Shown: positions 39,714-48,215, numbered from the stretch's first letter. The stretch: 64,000 nucleotides of DNA from Bacteroidaceae bacterium (GCA_017520935.1 JAFXEF010000030.1:1-64000); one strand, 5' to 3'. Numbers and translations are program-made. The notes: generated by a model from the sequence alone, not told the origin.

Positions 39714-40874
39714 TTACACCTTCAGGAACACCTGTTGCCTATACATTACTCGCAGAATCTGGTAGATGATGACCGCATTGGCAATGGCGATGAGGGTGGG
39801 GTAGAAGTCGCCGGTGTAGGCTTTCAGGCCATACAGCAGGGAATTAGAAACACTGCTGAAGTTGACGCACGTAGCCAGCATATAGGCTGCGATGGAGTTG
39901 GTGCCGTAGACCTTGAGCCAGCGGGTATGCTTGCTCCATCCCTTACAATCGATAAGCCAGTAGAAGAGCGCCATGAGCAGGAAACAATAGCCGCTGCTCA
40001 CGAGCACCATGGAGCTGGTCCACAGCTTCTTGATGACAGGCATCTGCAGTCCCCACAGCCATCCGCCAGCCACAAGCACGGCACCGATGATGGCCAATAC
40101 GCAGCACTTGCGCAGAGGAGTAGACTCGGCATCCCGTAATATATGCCCGGCAAACATGCCCGTCATCGTGGTGACCGCGAACGTGAGACTGCTGAGCACC
40201 CATGTATAGTGATACCACGAAGCAAACACCACTTGTCCGTCCGCTACGATGGCTCCATCACGGAAGCGCCCCAGCACCGCGCGGTCTACCCACTCGGCAA
40301 GGTTGCCCGTGGGAGTGTAGTTGCCGCCACCAAACTCGCCCACTTGTATCCATTCCATGCAGCCCCAGAACGCCAGCAATAGCCCTGCAGCAACACCTAT
40401 CTGCACCCTCACCGAACAGTTAAGGTAGAGTAGGGAAGCGATGAGATAGCCTACGGCAATGGATTGTAGCGTATTGGAATATAGGTATATTCGTTCCAGA
40501 TTGAGGCCCAAGAGATTGCCCTGACACATCATGCCCAGTATCCACAGGAGCAGCACTCGCTTGATGATGCGCCGGTAGGCCACTCCCTTATTCCCTTCAC
40601 GCTTGTAGCGGGCCAGAGCAAAGGGTATCGTCACGCCCGACATGAACATGAAGAGCGGCATCACCAGATCCCACGAGGAGAAGCCCTCCCAATCAACATG
40701 TGTGAAGCACCACATCACGCAGTCGAACCACGGAGCATCTACGGCACCATCCAAAGCGTGCATCACCGCCTCCAGTCCCACAAGGCAAAAGAGGTCGAAG
40801 CCGCGCAACACATCCAGCGACTCCAAGCGCTGTCGCTGCATCATATCCATTCGTTTTGGAGCATTCATGGTCAT
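39714..40874 (-). CDS. DUF5009 / heparan-alpha-glucosaminide acetyltransferase-like membrane protein
   Basis: The 386-residue membrane protein has about ten helices and the family opening 'RLESLDVLRGFDLFCLVGLEAVM', followed by 'DLVMPLFMFMSGVTIPFAL'. Relatives (HGSNAT-like, NagX-like) transfer acetyl groups across a membrane to amino sugars. Bacterial members are often in amino-sugar utilisation regions; here no other such gene is adjacent, though a GH20 hexosaminidase is 30 kb away. The 3' end is present twice (see 38166). A TATCTTTG -7 box on the minus strand lies at 40899-40892, inside the hairpin repeat upstream. Confidence 0.87.
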   Translation of the reverse strand: MTMNAPKRMDMMQRQRLESLDVLRGFDLFCLVGLEAVMHALDGAVDAPWFDCVMWCFTHVDWEGFSSWDLVMPLFMFMSGVTIPFALARYKREGNKGVAYRRIIKRVLLLWILGMMCQGNLLGLNLERIYLYSNTLQSIAVGYLIASLLYLNCSVRVQIGVAAGLLLAFWGCMEWIQVGEFGGGNYTPTGNLAEWVDRAVLGRFRDGAIVADGQVVFASWYHYTWVLSSLTFAVTTMTGMFAGHILRDAESTPLRKCCVLAIIGAVLVAGGWLWGLQMPVIKKLWTSSMVLVSSGYCFLLMALFYWLIDCKGWSKHTRWLKVYGTNSIAAYMLATCVNFSSVSNSLLYGLKAYTGDFYPTLIAIANAVIIYQILRVMYRQQVFLKV

Positions 40875-40892
40875 CTTCTCCTGTTTTACCGC

Positions 40893-41003
40893 AAAGATAG
40901 GAACAAACGAGCGAGAAATATCAAGCTTGCTTGAATATTTTTCACAGCGAGTGAAAGTACGATTAAACGAGCGAGAAACGCCAAGCTTGCTTGGATATTT
41001 TAT
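40893..41003. repeat. Covarying hairpin repeat, copies 2 and 3
   Basis: Copy 2 (40893-40952) repeats the flanks of 4458-4516 almost exactly, with stem CAAGC-TT-GCTTG. Copy 3 (about 40953-41003) has stem CCAAGC-TT-GCTTGG. The stems differ between copies but remain complementary. Confidence 0.75.
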
Positions 41004-41025
41004 TTTAGCGCGTGTTACATCTCCC

Positions 41026-41901
41026 TTAATTCTTCACCCTACGCTTGCCTAACGGGAGTGAGAATCGTCGATCGCCATAGTTGATTGTATTTTTCCCATG
41101 GATATAGAATGTCTCCCATGGATATACCTTGCGCATCGTCTCCTTGAATGCAATGATAATCGGGTGGTTGGGATTCTCTTCCATAGACTTGTCTTTAGAC
41201 CAGAACAGGTCAGCATCACAATCCTTGAACCTACCGTCAGCAGATACGGCCACATTCCTAAAGAGTACGATTACCCGCTGCGTCTCAAGCTCCGGGAATT
41301 GTTCGTACGGGAACAGTTTAATCACTTCCATTCCAGCACCATCCCTAAGGCTACACCCGTCGGTCACCTTTTTGTTGCGCCAGTACTCTTCCTTCATTAC
41401 TTCCCCCTTCTCGAAGGTCATCACCAGTTCCTCGGCGTAGTTTCTATCATACGCATCGTTATTGACCCTGATACATTCTCCACGCCCCACGGTTACAGCC
41501 TTGTTGCCATACCACTCTGCACTGATGCCATGTGCTGTATAATAGGGCATAAACAATTCTTTCAAGTCATAGGCATCGTATGTGATGTCCAGATAGGTAT
41601 CCATCAGCTTATCATACACGTACACCACCACCTTCTTTAGGTAAAGCCGTCCATATACAATCTCCCAATAGCCGGTGTATCCGCTCCAGTTTGCTGTGCT
41701 CCAACTACGGTTCTTCGGTAAGAATTCATTTAGTTTTGTATATAGCTCATCGTCATAGTTCAGCGGTTTACCCAACAGGAACCATTTCTCTCCATTGATA
41801 TAAATAATATCTCCCTCCTGCGCTGTGGCTTTTGCCGAGAGCGGAAGCATCAGCAAGAATGTAATTGCCATCAAGCCTTTTACTAATGAACCCTTCATCA
41901 T
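41026..41901 (-). CDS. Secreted hypothetical protein
   Basis: The 291-residue protein has a signal peptide (MKGSLVKGLMAITFLLMLPLSAKATA) and then 'GDIIYINGEKWFLLGKPLNY', an opening typical of Bacteroidales exported proteins with beta-rich folds. It is rich in Trp and Tyr and ends in a basic tail (GKRRVKN). No catalytic motif is seen and I cannot name the family. A TAACTTTG -7 box on the minus strand at 41934-41927 lies 26 bases before the start. The spacer behind it towards trhA is partly filled by an old gene tail. Confidence 0.7.
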   Translation of the reverse strand: MMKGSLVKGLMAITFLLMLPLSAKATAQEGDIIYINGEKWFLLGKPLNYDDELYTKLNEFLPKNRSWSTANWSGYTGYWEIVYGRLYLKKVVVYVYDKLMDTYLDITYDAYDLKELFMPYYTAHGISAEWYGNKAVTVGRGECIRVNNDAYDRNYAEELVMTFEKGEVMKEEYWRNKKVTDGCSLRDGAGMEVIKLFPYEQFPELETQRVIVLFRNVAVSADGRFKDCDADLFWSKDKSMEENPNHPIIIAFKETMRKVYPWETFYIHGKNTINYGDRRFSLPLGKRRVKN

Positions 41902-42068
41902 GCTCTGTTTTTTGATTATGCAGATGCAAAGTTATGTTGCCCCATCCTTGAATACAAGATTTTGGGGTTACAAAAAAATTACAATATACAAAACTACGAT
42001 GAAATGGGCATTTTTTGAAGTGTTATATATTGGCAAACAAATGGCTCGTTGTAGGTGATATGTCTCTG

Positions 42069-42167
42069 CTATCTACATTGTATCACGCTCTCATCTGCCT
42101 GGATTTGATATTCCACACCATTAACAACTGGCGTGTACGGTGCTGTTAATTCTACGGAGATGTGTGT
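42069..42167 (-). pseudogene. C-terminal tail of an MGH1-like glycoside hydrolase
   Basis: The minus strand reads 'THISVELTAPYTPVVNGVEY' and 'QIQADESVIQCR' before TAG. It matches the end of the decayed hydrolase at 11119 (there 'STAPYTLVVNGVEYRINEG'). It begins right after the trhA stop codon, so trhA replaced the rest of the gene. Confidence 0.6.
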
Positions 42168-42836
42168 TTATAATACGAATATCTGTAGCATCATCCAAGT
42201 GGCTATCATGTGGCAGATGTCGCCAAGGATGACAAACACGTGGAAGACGGAGTGAATGTAGGGTATCTGCTTGAAGCTATAGAGCACGGCTCCCACGATG
42301 TAGGCCACACCTTCGCCCACTACCCATAGCACGATGGGGAGTCCGCAGGTGTCGTAGAAGGGCTTGAAGGCCACGAGGATGGTGAGTCCCATGAGCACAT
42401 AGCAGGTGGTCTCGAGGTAGCTCTGCGCCTTCATCTTGCGGAAGCTGAGTGCTGTGCCCACAATAGCGCATAGCCATACGAAAGCAAATATCGCCCATCC
42501 CCAGACGGGTGCGCCTCCATCGCGCATGGCAATGAGCGTGAGTGGGGTATAGCTACCGGCAATGTGCCAGTAGATGGCAGCGTGGTCGAGCTTGCGTGCC
42601 CGCGCCTTGGCCTTGGCCCGAGCAGAAGGGATAGAATGGTAGAGCACCGAGGCGGCATACGAACTGACCACACCAAACAGGTACAGCGTCAAGCTGAAAG
42701 GTACCAACCAGGAACCACTGCCACTGCTCTGCACGAGGAAGTATATGCACACGGCAAGAGCCATGGCGAGACCCACGGCATGGGTGCTCATATTGACAAT
42801 CTCTTCGGGTAGGGAATAGGTGTATTGCTTTTGCAT
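42168..42836 (-). CDS. trhA: Hemolysin III / TrhA family membrane protein
   Basis: The 222-residue PAQR-type protein has seven helices. Signature residues are 'EEIVNMSTHAVGLAMAL', 'SVLYHSIPSARAKA' with the first conserved His, 'KLDHAAIYWHIAGSYTPL' and 'VFHVFVILGDICHMIATW' with the last His pair. Relatives influence membrane lipid balance or act as hydrolases; 'hemolysin' is historic. A TACATTTG -7 box on the minus strand is at 42872-42865. It is a single gene. Confidence 0.92.
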   Translation of the reverse strand: MQKQYTYSLPEEIVNMSTHAVGLAMALAVCIYFLVQSSGSGSWLVPFSLTLYLFGVVSSYAASVLYHSIPSARAKAKARARKLDHAAIYWHIAGSYTPLTLIAMRDGGAPVWGWAIFAFVWLCAIVGTALSFRKMKAQSYLETTCYVLMGLTILVAFKPFYDTCGLPIVLWVVGEGVAYIVGAVLYSFKQIPYIHSVFHVFVILGDICHMIATWMMLQIFVL

Positions 42837-42934
42837 AGTTTTGAGGTGTCGTAGGTTGCTTTTGCAAATGTATATAATTTTGAGCTTAATACAGCATCAT
42901 TACTATTAAAACACGACAAGACCATCTCGCAAAC

Positions 42935-44158
42935 TTACAATATAGGCCTTAGGAACACTGCCAAGCGCCCCACGAAGCGTTTCCAGGGCGTAGCACTCTT
43001 GTAGAGTTCGTGGGTGAGCGTGTCGTTGTTGAGCTTGTCGGCCTCGTAAATCTCCACGAAGTCGTCTACGAGGGCCGTGTCCACCACGATGGCATTCTGT
43101 TCGTGGTCGTAGAAGAGGCTTCGACTCTCGAGGTTGGCCGAACCTATCATGCAGCAGTCATCATCGATGGACATCACCTTGGAGTGGTGGAAGCCGCCGT
43201 TGAAGAGGAACACGTTGACACCCCGCTTGGTGAGCTTGTAACCCATACGCTTGGAACCTTCGGGAGTGAGCGCAATATCGCCCTTGGCCGAGATGAGTAT
43301 CTGCACGTCTACCCCACGCTCCACGGCATGAGTCAAAGCACGCCGTATGCTGGGTGGCGGCAGGAAATAGGGAGTGACAATCTTGATCTCCCGCTTGGCC
43401 TCACCGATAAGCCAAAGATAGGCATCGAGAATATCGCCATTGCTATGGCGCGGATGGTCGTTGACAATGGCTACAGGCACTCCATCGGCATAGGCCGTAT
43501 GAGCAAGGCAGTAGTCGGAAGGTGAGAGCTTTTCCTTGGTCTCGGCGTTCCACATGGTGATGAAGTTGCGCTGAACAATATTGGCGGCAGGGCCCTCTAT
43601 GCGCAGGTGCATATCGCGCCAGTCGCCTACCCCGGGCAAACCTGTGACGTAGTAATCGGCCACGTTGATACCACCGATGAATGCCGTCTGCCCATCCACG
43701 ACAGCCACCTTGCGGTGGTCGCGGTGAAAGGCGTGGTTGATCCATGGGAATTGCATGGGGTCGTAGGGCTTAATCTTGAATCCCAGCTCGCGCATCTCAC
43801 GCAAGTGTTTGCGACGGATAGGACGGTCATTGGAGATGTTGCCGAAGTCATCAAAGAGGATGCGCACCTCGACACCCTCTTTCAACTTACGCGCCAAGAG
43901 CGTCATCATAATCTTGTTGATGGAGTCGTTGCGGAAGTTGAAGTATTCGAGGTGCACCGAGTGGCGTGCCGTGTCGATGCACGTGAGCAGGTCGATGAAC
44001 TTGGCATCGGCATTGTTGAGCAGCTTCACGCGGTTGCCCTCGGTGAAGGTCCACACCACGTCGGCCGTATCGAGCGGGAACGCCTCGTCATCACGCTCCA
44101 CCGCAGCAAGCGGTAGGCAGAGAAGGGCGGATATGATGGTTATGAATAGTTTTTTCAT
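42935..44158 (-). CDS. Periplasmic phospholipase D / cardiolipin synthase-like enzyme
   Basis: The 407-residue protein has a signal peptide (MKKLFITIISALLCLPLAA) and two PLD domains. The first HxK motif is 'FHRDHRKVAVVDGQTAFIGG' (about residue 147), the second 'GGFHHSKVMSIDDDCCMIGSANLESRS' (about 325). It could transfer or hydrolyse phosphatidyl groups as cardiolipin synthases do, but here outside the inner membrane because of the signal peptide and lack of N-terminal helices. A TAATTTTG -7 box on the minus strand lies at 44189-44182. No partner gene is adjacent. Confidence 0.88.
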   Translation of the reverse strand: MKKLFITIISALLCLPLAAVERDDEAFPLDTADVVWTFTEGNRVKLLNNADAKFIDLLTCIDTARHSVHLEYFNFRNDSINKIMMTLLARKLKEGVEVRILFDDFGNISNDRPIRRKHLREMRELGFKIKPYDPMQFPWINHAFHRDHRKVAVVDGQTAFIGGINVADYYVTGLPGVGDWRDMHLRIEGPAANIVQRNFITMWNAETKEKLSPSDYCLAHTAYADGVPVAIVNDHPRHSNGDILDAYLWLIGEAKREIKIVTPYFLPPPSIRRALTHAVERGVDVQILISAKGDIALTPEGSKRMGYKLTKRGVNVFLFNGGFHHSKVMSIDDDCCMIGSANLESRSLFYDHEQNAIVVDTALVDDFVEIYEADKLNNDTLTHELYKSATPWKRFVGRLAVFLRPIL

Positions 44159-44243
44159 TATCTGTTTAGGTCTATATCTTGCAAAATTACGTGAAATATG
44201 ATATTCTATAGCTTAAGACCAGATTATTTATATTTTATTAATG

Positions 44244-45221
44244 TTAGAACCGGAAGCCGAAGAAGAGGCGAGTGCGTACATGGAAGTCGAAGGTATGGAT
44301 GGGGGTGTAGCTCATCCATTGCATCTGCATCGTCCCTGTGAAGCCACCGAAGTAGCGGTCGATGTCCCATACCGAGCCGAGGCGTACGATGCCACCTTGG
44401 TTAAGCTTGTGACCAAAGGGGATAGTGCCATCGGCAAAGGCTATCTCGCCATAGTGGTAGAGCGAGAGCGTGTGCAGGTACGAGGCGTGCAGCATCCAGT
44501 TGTCCGGGAGCACCCAGTTATAGGCATAGCCGGCACCAAAGTTCGCTGCGGTGTAGATGATGTGGCGGGCATAGTCGTAGGGAGTGTTCTCGTCGATTAG
44601 CTGGGGTGGCAACTGTGATACATCCACATCCATACGGAATCCCGTGAGCGATACTCCAAGGAGAGCACTACCAGCACTACGTATCTGCTTATAACGCTGG
44701 GTGAGCGCGGCGGGCAGTGAAAAGCGGCGAGGATTGAGCACCACGTAGCCATTAGCCAGAAAACGCCGTGTGTGACACCCGTCGAGCGATAATTGCCATA
44801 GCGTCTCACCATCACCTTTGCTGCTCATCGTATGGGTGTGCGAGGAGCTATAGGAGAGTTCGCCACCCACAATCGGGGTGTATCCGCTGATGCTGTATTC
44901 CGTCTCCTCGGTCTCGCCAAAGAGGCGCTTCACATCGCGGTGAATACCTGCGGTAATGCCCAGATACGATACGCTGCAGCCTGCCTTGAAGATAGGTGCC
45001 GACATCAGGCTATAGCTATGGGGTGTGTCTCCTGTAGTCCATTGGGAGGTGTACTGTCCGAAAGTGGTGCCCACGTTAGGGCGTATAGTAAATCGGAAAG
45101 GATGGCGCACAGCATAGGTCGTATCGGGCCTGAACACGAAACGCTCGAAGAACCCCTCCTGAGCCATTACGGCGGAGGACAGCAAGGATGCAATAGAGAA
45201 TACGAAGAGATACTTTTTCAT
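44244..45221 (-). CDS. DUF4421-family outer-membrane protein
   Basis: A 325-residue outer-membrane protein with signal peptide (MKKYLFVFSIASLLSSAVMAQ). 'PFRFTIRPNVGTTFGQYTS' and 'GCSVSYLGITAGIHRDVKRLFG' are recognisable DUF4421 motifs, as is the C-terminal strand 'HVRTRLFFGFRF' ending in Phe. It is presumably a barrel without known function. Its ATG overlaps the stop codon of the upstream condensation-like pseudogene (ATGA at 45218-45221), which shows that the two were once translationally coupled. Confidence 0.8.
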   Translation of the reverse strand: MKKYLFVFSIASLLSSAVMAQEGFFERFVFRPDTTYAVRHPFRFTIRPNVGTTFGQYTSQWTTGDTPHSYSLMSAPIFKAGCSVSYLGITAGIHRDVKRLFGETEETEYSISGYTPIVGGELSYSSSHTHTMSSKGDGETLWQLSLDGCHTRRFLANGYVVLNPRRFSLPAALTQRYKQIRSAGSALLGVSLTGFRMDVDVSQLPPQLIDENTPYDYARHIIYTAANFGAGYAYNWVLPDNWMLHASYLHTLSLYHYGEIAFADGTIPFGHKLNQGGIVRLGSVWDIDRYFGGFTGTMQMQWMSYTPIHTFDFHVRTRLFFGFRF

Positions 45222-45624
45222 CTGAACATCTTTTGCAGCAGCTTCATCACACTCTTGTTGCGTATGCGGTCGCGCGGCGTGCTGAACGGTATGGCCTGCG
45301 AGCCACGAAGATGCTCTTGTCGTAGAAGGTGATGTCGAGCATATTCTTCTGCGTGCGTGCTCCGCCCAAGGGGCGCAGATGTCGGCGGCGCTCTACGGCA
45401 GGCTTCACCTTGTTGCGCACGAGGTAGATAGATTCGCCTTTTATCTTGAAACTGCTATTGAAATAGGGGAAGCGCTTGAGTGCCTTGCGGCAGGCATTCT
45501 GCAAGGCGAAGTGCGACACTTTGTCGCGCATACGGAGTTCGAAGACCTGACTCTCGGTACCCTCCTTGCGATAGAGGAACGACTCGCCCGAGCGAATCTT
45601 AAGTTTGAAATTACTGGACAGCAT
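45218..45624 (-). pseudogene. Condensation/alcohol-acetyltransferase-like gene, internally deleted
   Basis: The first 108 codons (MLSSNFKLKIRSGE..., 'LQNACRKALKRFPYFNSSF', 'MLDITFYDKSIFVA') are the N-terminal part of condensation-superfamily acyltransferases, which continue with an HHxxxDG motif. That part is missing. About 45300 the reading jumps, and another frame gives 'GSQAIPFSTPRDRIRNKSVM' then 'KLLQKMFR' and TGA, the probable original C-terminus. The stop overlaps the ATG of the DUF4421 gene. About 280 codons seem lost. Confidence 0.65.
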
Positions 45625-45654
45625 AAGTTAAGTATTTATATTATCGGATTTTGT

Positions 45655-46851
45655 TTAAAACGCCTTCCCGATGGAGAACTCGAAGAACTCGGCCACGAAG
45701 TCGTTGGCCTTGATGGCCAGTCCAACGAAGGTGTTGTGCCAGTCGGGGAAGTAATAGCGGGCACCAGCCTTCTGATAGTAGAGGCCATAGTTCTCAGTGA
45801 TGCCGCGATGAAGGTAGGGATATACACCTACAGAAAGGTAGCCGGCTAAGTTTTTCCAGAAGAACTCCTGCACGATGCCCACGCCCACGGACAGGGGCGA
45901 GTAGCCGGGGCCTTCGTTCACCTGCTGGTCGCCATAGATGATGCGCTCGGCGGCTTCGAGCTGGCGCATATTGGTAGAGCAGGTGAGGTCGAGGCCGATG
46001 CCTGTGGCGTGCTTCTCGGAGTAGTGGTAGAGCATATCGGCCACGAGGGTCAGCTTGGGATAGTGGGCGAAAGTGGACTGCTTGTCCTCGGAACGCTCTA
46101 CCTTACGGTTATAGGCTATCCACTCTGCATCGCACGAGTGCACGCCGCCACCCACCGCGAGGTGACACATCATGCGTCGCTTGAAGGAGGCAAAATGTTT
46201 CTTAGCGCAAGCAGGAGCAGCGGGCTCGCTCAGGGCGTAGCGCACAAAGATGGAGGCTCCGATGATGTCGATGCCCGTATTGGGGAGCGAGAGCTTGCCG
46301 TTGGAGTGATGGCGGTAGGTGAGCTCGGTGCCCAGCTGCCATTGCTTGCCCAAGGCATAGGTGCCATAGAATCCGCCTCCAAAGTAGGCCATGATGAAGG
46401 AACTTTGCGCCAGATTGTCGGGGTTGCCCACGGGGTCGTAGTAGCTGGGCGAACTGGTGATGCCGGTCTCCCAATTGTAGCCCCACGTGACGCGGCCATC
46501 CTGCACCAGCTGACGGTGAAACGAGGCGTACACGGTATACACATCGGGCATGAAGGAGGGGGAGGTGAACTGCAGGTCGCTGAACCGTGACACGGCAATG
46601 CCTACGCCCCATGTGGGGTAACCATACTTGTAGGCATACACGCTGCTGTCGCGCCGAGTGCTGAACCCTACGGCTACGTCGTACGACATGTACCAGTTGC
46701 TCGAGCGGGCCTCATTGGCCGTAAGCACACGCCCAGCATAGTTGCGCCCGTAGAGCGAGATGCGCGAGGGGGTGTCATCGGCCGCAGCAGGGCTGACTAT
46801 TGACAACAGGAATAGAAGAGAGACTATACGAATAGGTGTTGTGCGTGACAT
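45655..46851 (-). CDS. PagL-like lipid A deacylase / acyloxyacyl hydrolase family barrel
   Basis: The 398-residue outer-membrane protein has a signal peptide (MSRTTPIRIVSLLFLLSIVSPAAA). A barrel region contains 'GTELTYRHHSNGKLSLPNTGID', the His-Ser motif of PagL-type lipid A 3-O-deacylases, and 'WGVGIAVSRF'. The family removes a 3-linked acyl chain from lipid A, lowering its immune activity. The length is greater than classical PagL (about 170 aa) because a second barrel-like half follows, as in many Bacteroidales members. It ends in an aromatic strand (EFFEFSIGKAF). The start at 46851 is the ATG directly before the signal sequence. Confidence 0.82.
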   Translation of the reverse strand: MSRTTPIRIVSLLFLLSIVSPAAADDTPSRISLYGRNYAGRVLTANEARSSNWYMSYDVAVGFSTRRDSSVYAYKYGYPTWGVGIAVSRFSDLQFTSPSFMPDVYTVYASFHRQLVQDGRVTWGYNWETGITSSPSYYDPVGNPDNLAQSSFIMAYFGGGFYGTYALGKQWQLGTELTYRHHSNGKLSLPNTGIDIIGASIFVRYALSEPAAPACAKKHFASFKRRMMCHLAVGGGVHSCDAEWIAYNRKVERSEDKQSTFAHYPKLTLVADMLYHYSEKHATGIGLDLTCSTNMRQLEAAERIIYGDQQVNEGPGYSPLSVGVGIVQEFFWKNLAGYLSVGVYPYLHRGITENYGLYYQKAGARYYFPDWHNTFVGLAIKANDFVAEFFEFSIGKAF

Positions 46852-46964
46852 GGTGATGCGTATGTGTGAAAGCATTGCCGTCTGCGAGCAGAACGGCAAT
46901 GCAAAAGTAGATATTTGGAATAACGTGTGGAGTAAAGGGAGTTATCTCCTTTTGGCTCCTGAAA

Positions 46965-47468
46965 TCAGAATGTATACCCTACGCTCAGGCGCACATTGTG
47001 CATAGAAGCCTTGTTCTCGATGAGTCCCTTGAAGTTGTGCTGCAGCTCATAGCCGAGGCCAATGCTGAAGTGGCGTACATCGATACCCACCATGGGGCTG
47101 ATGAGCATGCGGTGCATCTGGTACTCGGTATTGAAGATGCCACCTACGCGAGCCGACACGAAGGGCGATACGCGCTTGTTGAGGAAGGTGTACTTGATAT
47201 CAGCAAACAGGGGCACGAGGTAGTGAGGCTCATCCTCGAAGTTGAGGAAGGTCTCGGCTATGAAGCCTACGCCACCACCTACATAGAGTCCGTTGCCAAA
47301 GCTGTAGCCGTGGCTGGTGGCGATGCTGTACTGCTCAGAGATGGAGGTGCTCAGTGCAATATCGGCACGATAGCCACGCTTATAGTTTACAAAATCTCTG
47401 GTTTCACTTTGGGCCTGCATACCCATTACTGTTGCCACGAGGGCGAATGTTGCTATAAACTTTTTCAT
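46965..47468 (-). CDS. Small outer-membrane beta-barrel protein
   Basis: The 167-residue protein has a signal peptide (MKKFIATFALVATVMGMQAQ) and alternating strands such as 'RADIALSTSISEQYSIATSHGY' and 'GNGLYVGGGVGFIAETFL', ending 'NVRLSVGYTF', the C-terminal Phe expected for barrels. It belongs to the opacity-type small OMP group; no specific function is known. It lies 52 bp behind the two 11-mer repeat protein genes on the same strand and may share their promoter region. Confidence 0.78.
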   Translation of the reverse strand: MKKFIATFALVATVMGMQAQSETRDFVNYKRGYRADIALSTSISEQYSIATSHGYSFGNGLYVGGGVGFIAETFLNFEDEPHYLVPLFADIKYTFLNKRVSPFVSARVGGIFNTEYQMHRMLISPMVGIDVRHFSIGLGYELQHNFKGLIENKASMHNVRLSVGYTF

Positions 47469-47520
47469 AGTTAATGGTTTAAGTTAAAACTATAAATATA
47501 TGTCTGAATCGAATGTCCCC

Positions 47521-47844
47521 TTATTTCTTATCGTTCTTCTTGCCCTTCTTTACCACCTTCTTCTCTTGGTTCAAGAAGGCCTGTACGAACATCTCCTCAA
47601 TCTTCTTGTAACCGCTTACCACGCCATTCTCGATAGCCTTATAGCCACCTACGACACCGTTCTCGATGGCCTTGTATCCCTTTACTACGCCTTCGCCTAC
47701 CTTACCGGTCTTGAGGGTATACACGACGATGGTGTCTGCCACGATGCTGTCGTTGGCACATGCGTTGTCGCACTTTTTGTCTGTTTGCGCTGTTGCAGCC
47801 ATTGCGACGAGCATTGCAGCTGCGATTGAATAAATCTTCTTCAT
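47521..47844 (-). CDS. Exported 11-mer repeat protein
   Basis: The 107-residue protein has a signal peptide (MKKIYSIAAAMLVAMAATAQ). After two cysteines it consists of consecutive 11-residue units: GVVKGYKAIEN, GVVGGYKAIEN, GVVSGYKKIEE, MFVQAFLNQEK. An 11-residue period is that of amphipathic helices that lie on lipid surfaces, as in alpha-synuclein and apolipoproteins. A lysine-rich tail follows. It was probably a tandem duplicate of the next gene; both could coat a membrane or a lipid body. The function is inferred only from the repeat. Confidence 0.8.
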   Translation of the reverse strand: MKKIYSIAAAMLVAMAATAQTDKKCDNACANDSIVADTIVVYTLKTGKVGEGVVKGYKAIENGVVGGYKAIENGVVSGYKKIEEMFVQAFLNQEKKVVKKGKKNDKK

Positions 47845-47871
47845 TTCTTTTTCAACTTTAATTGGTTATTA

Positions 47872-48072
47872 TTAATCGTTTTCGTCTTCGTCCGTTACTT
47901 CTTCCAAGAAAGTATCCACAAACTTGTCCTCAATCTTCTGGTAAGCCCCAACGAAGGCATTCTCCACTGCAAAGTAGCTTTTTACCACACTTCGCTCCAA
48001 TTTCTGGTAAGCCTCCACCACACTCTTCTCCACCTTGGTGGTCTTCAGTTTATATTTGGGCCTTCCGCTCAT
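47872..48072 (-). CDS. Cytoplasmic 11-mer repeat protein
   Basis: The 66-residue protein has no signal peptide. It begins with a basic head (MSGRPKYKLKTTKVE) and then the units KSVVEAYQKLE, RSVVKSYFAVE, NAFVGAYQKIE and DKFVDTFLEEV before an acidic tail. It shares the pattern (V/F)V..Y..(I/L)E with the exported protein 27 bp downstream, so this is a two-gene family with one member inside and one outside the inner membrane. The gene is preceded by a leader with nested hairpins (48112-48179) and a promoter at 48188-48215. Confidence 0.8.
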   Translation of the reverse strand: MSGRPKYKLKTTKVEKSVVEAYQKLERSVVKSYFAVENAFVGAYQKIEDKFVDTFLEEVTDEDEND

Positions 48073-48111
48073 AGTTCAGGTTAGGTTCTTTTCGCTTTGT
48101 CATTTTTGACG

Positions 48112-48179
48112 TTGCAAAGGTTGAGCAAGCGAGTGAATAAACCACGTTTATTTTCAACGAGCGCAGCCAACCTTCGCAA
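48112..48179 (-). promoter_or_regulatory. Nested hairpin in the leader of the 11-mer genes
   Basis: TTGCAAAGGTTG (48112-48123) pairs with CAACCTTCGCAA (48168-48179), 11 of 12. Inside lies AATAAAC-CAC-GTTTATT (48136-48152). The flanks GCGAGTG and ACGAGCGC resemble the hairpin repeat of 4458 and 40893. Confidence 0.6.
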
Positions 48180-48187
48180 TTGCGATG

Positions 48188-48215
48188 CAAAGGTACTGCG
48201 ACTTTTTATACCAAA
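48188..48215 (-). promoter_or_regulatory. Probable promoter of the 11-mer gene pair
   Basis: Minus strand TTTG (48215-48212) and TACCTTTG (48195-48188) with a short spacing of 16 bases. Confidence 0.5.
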
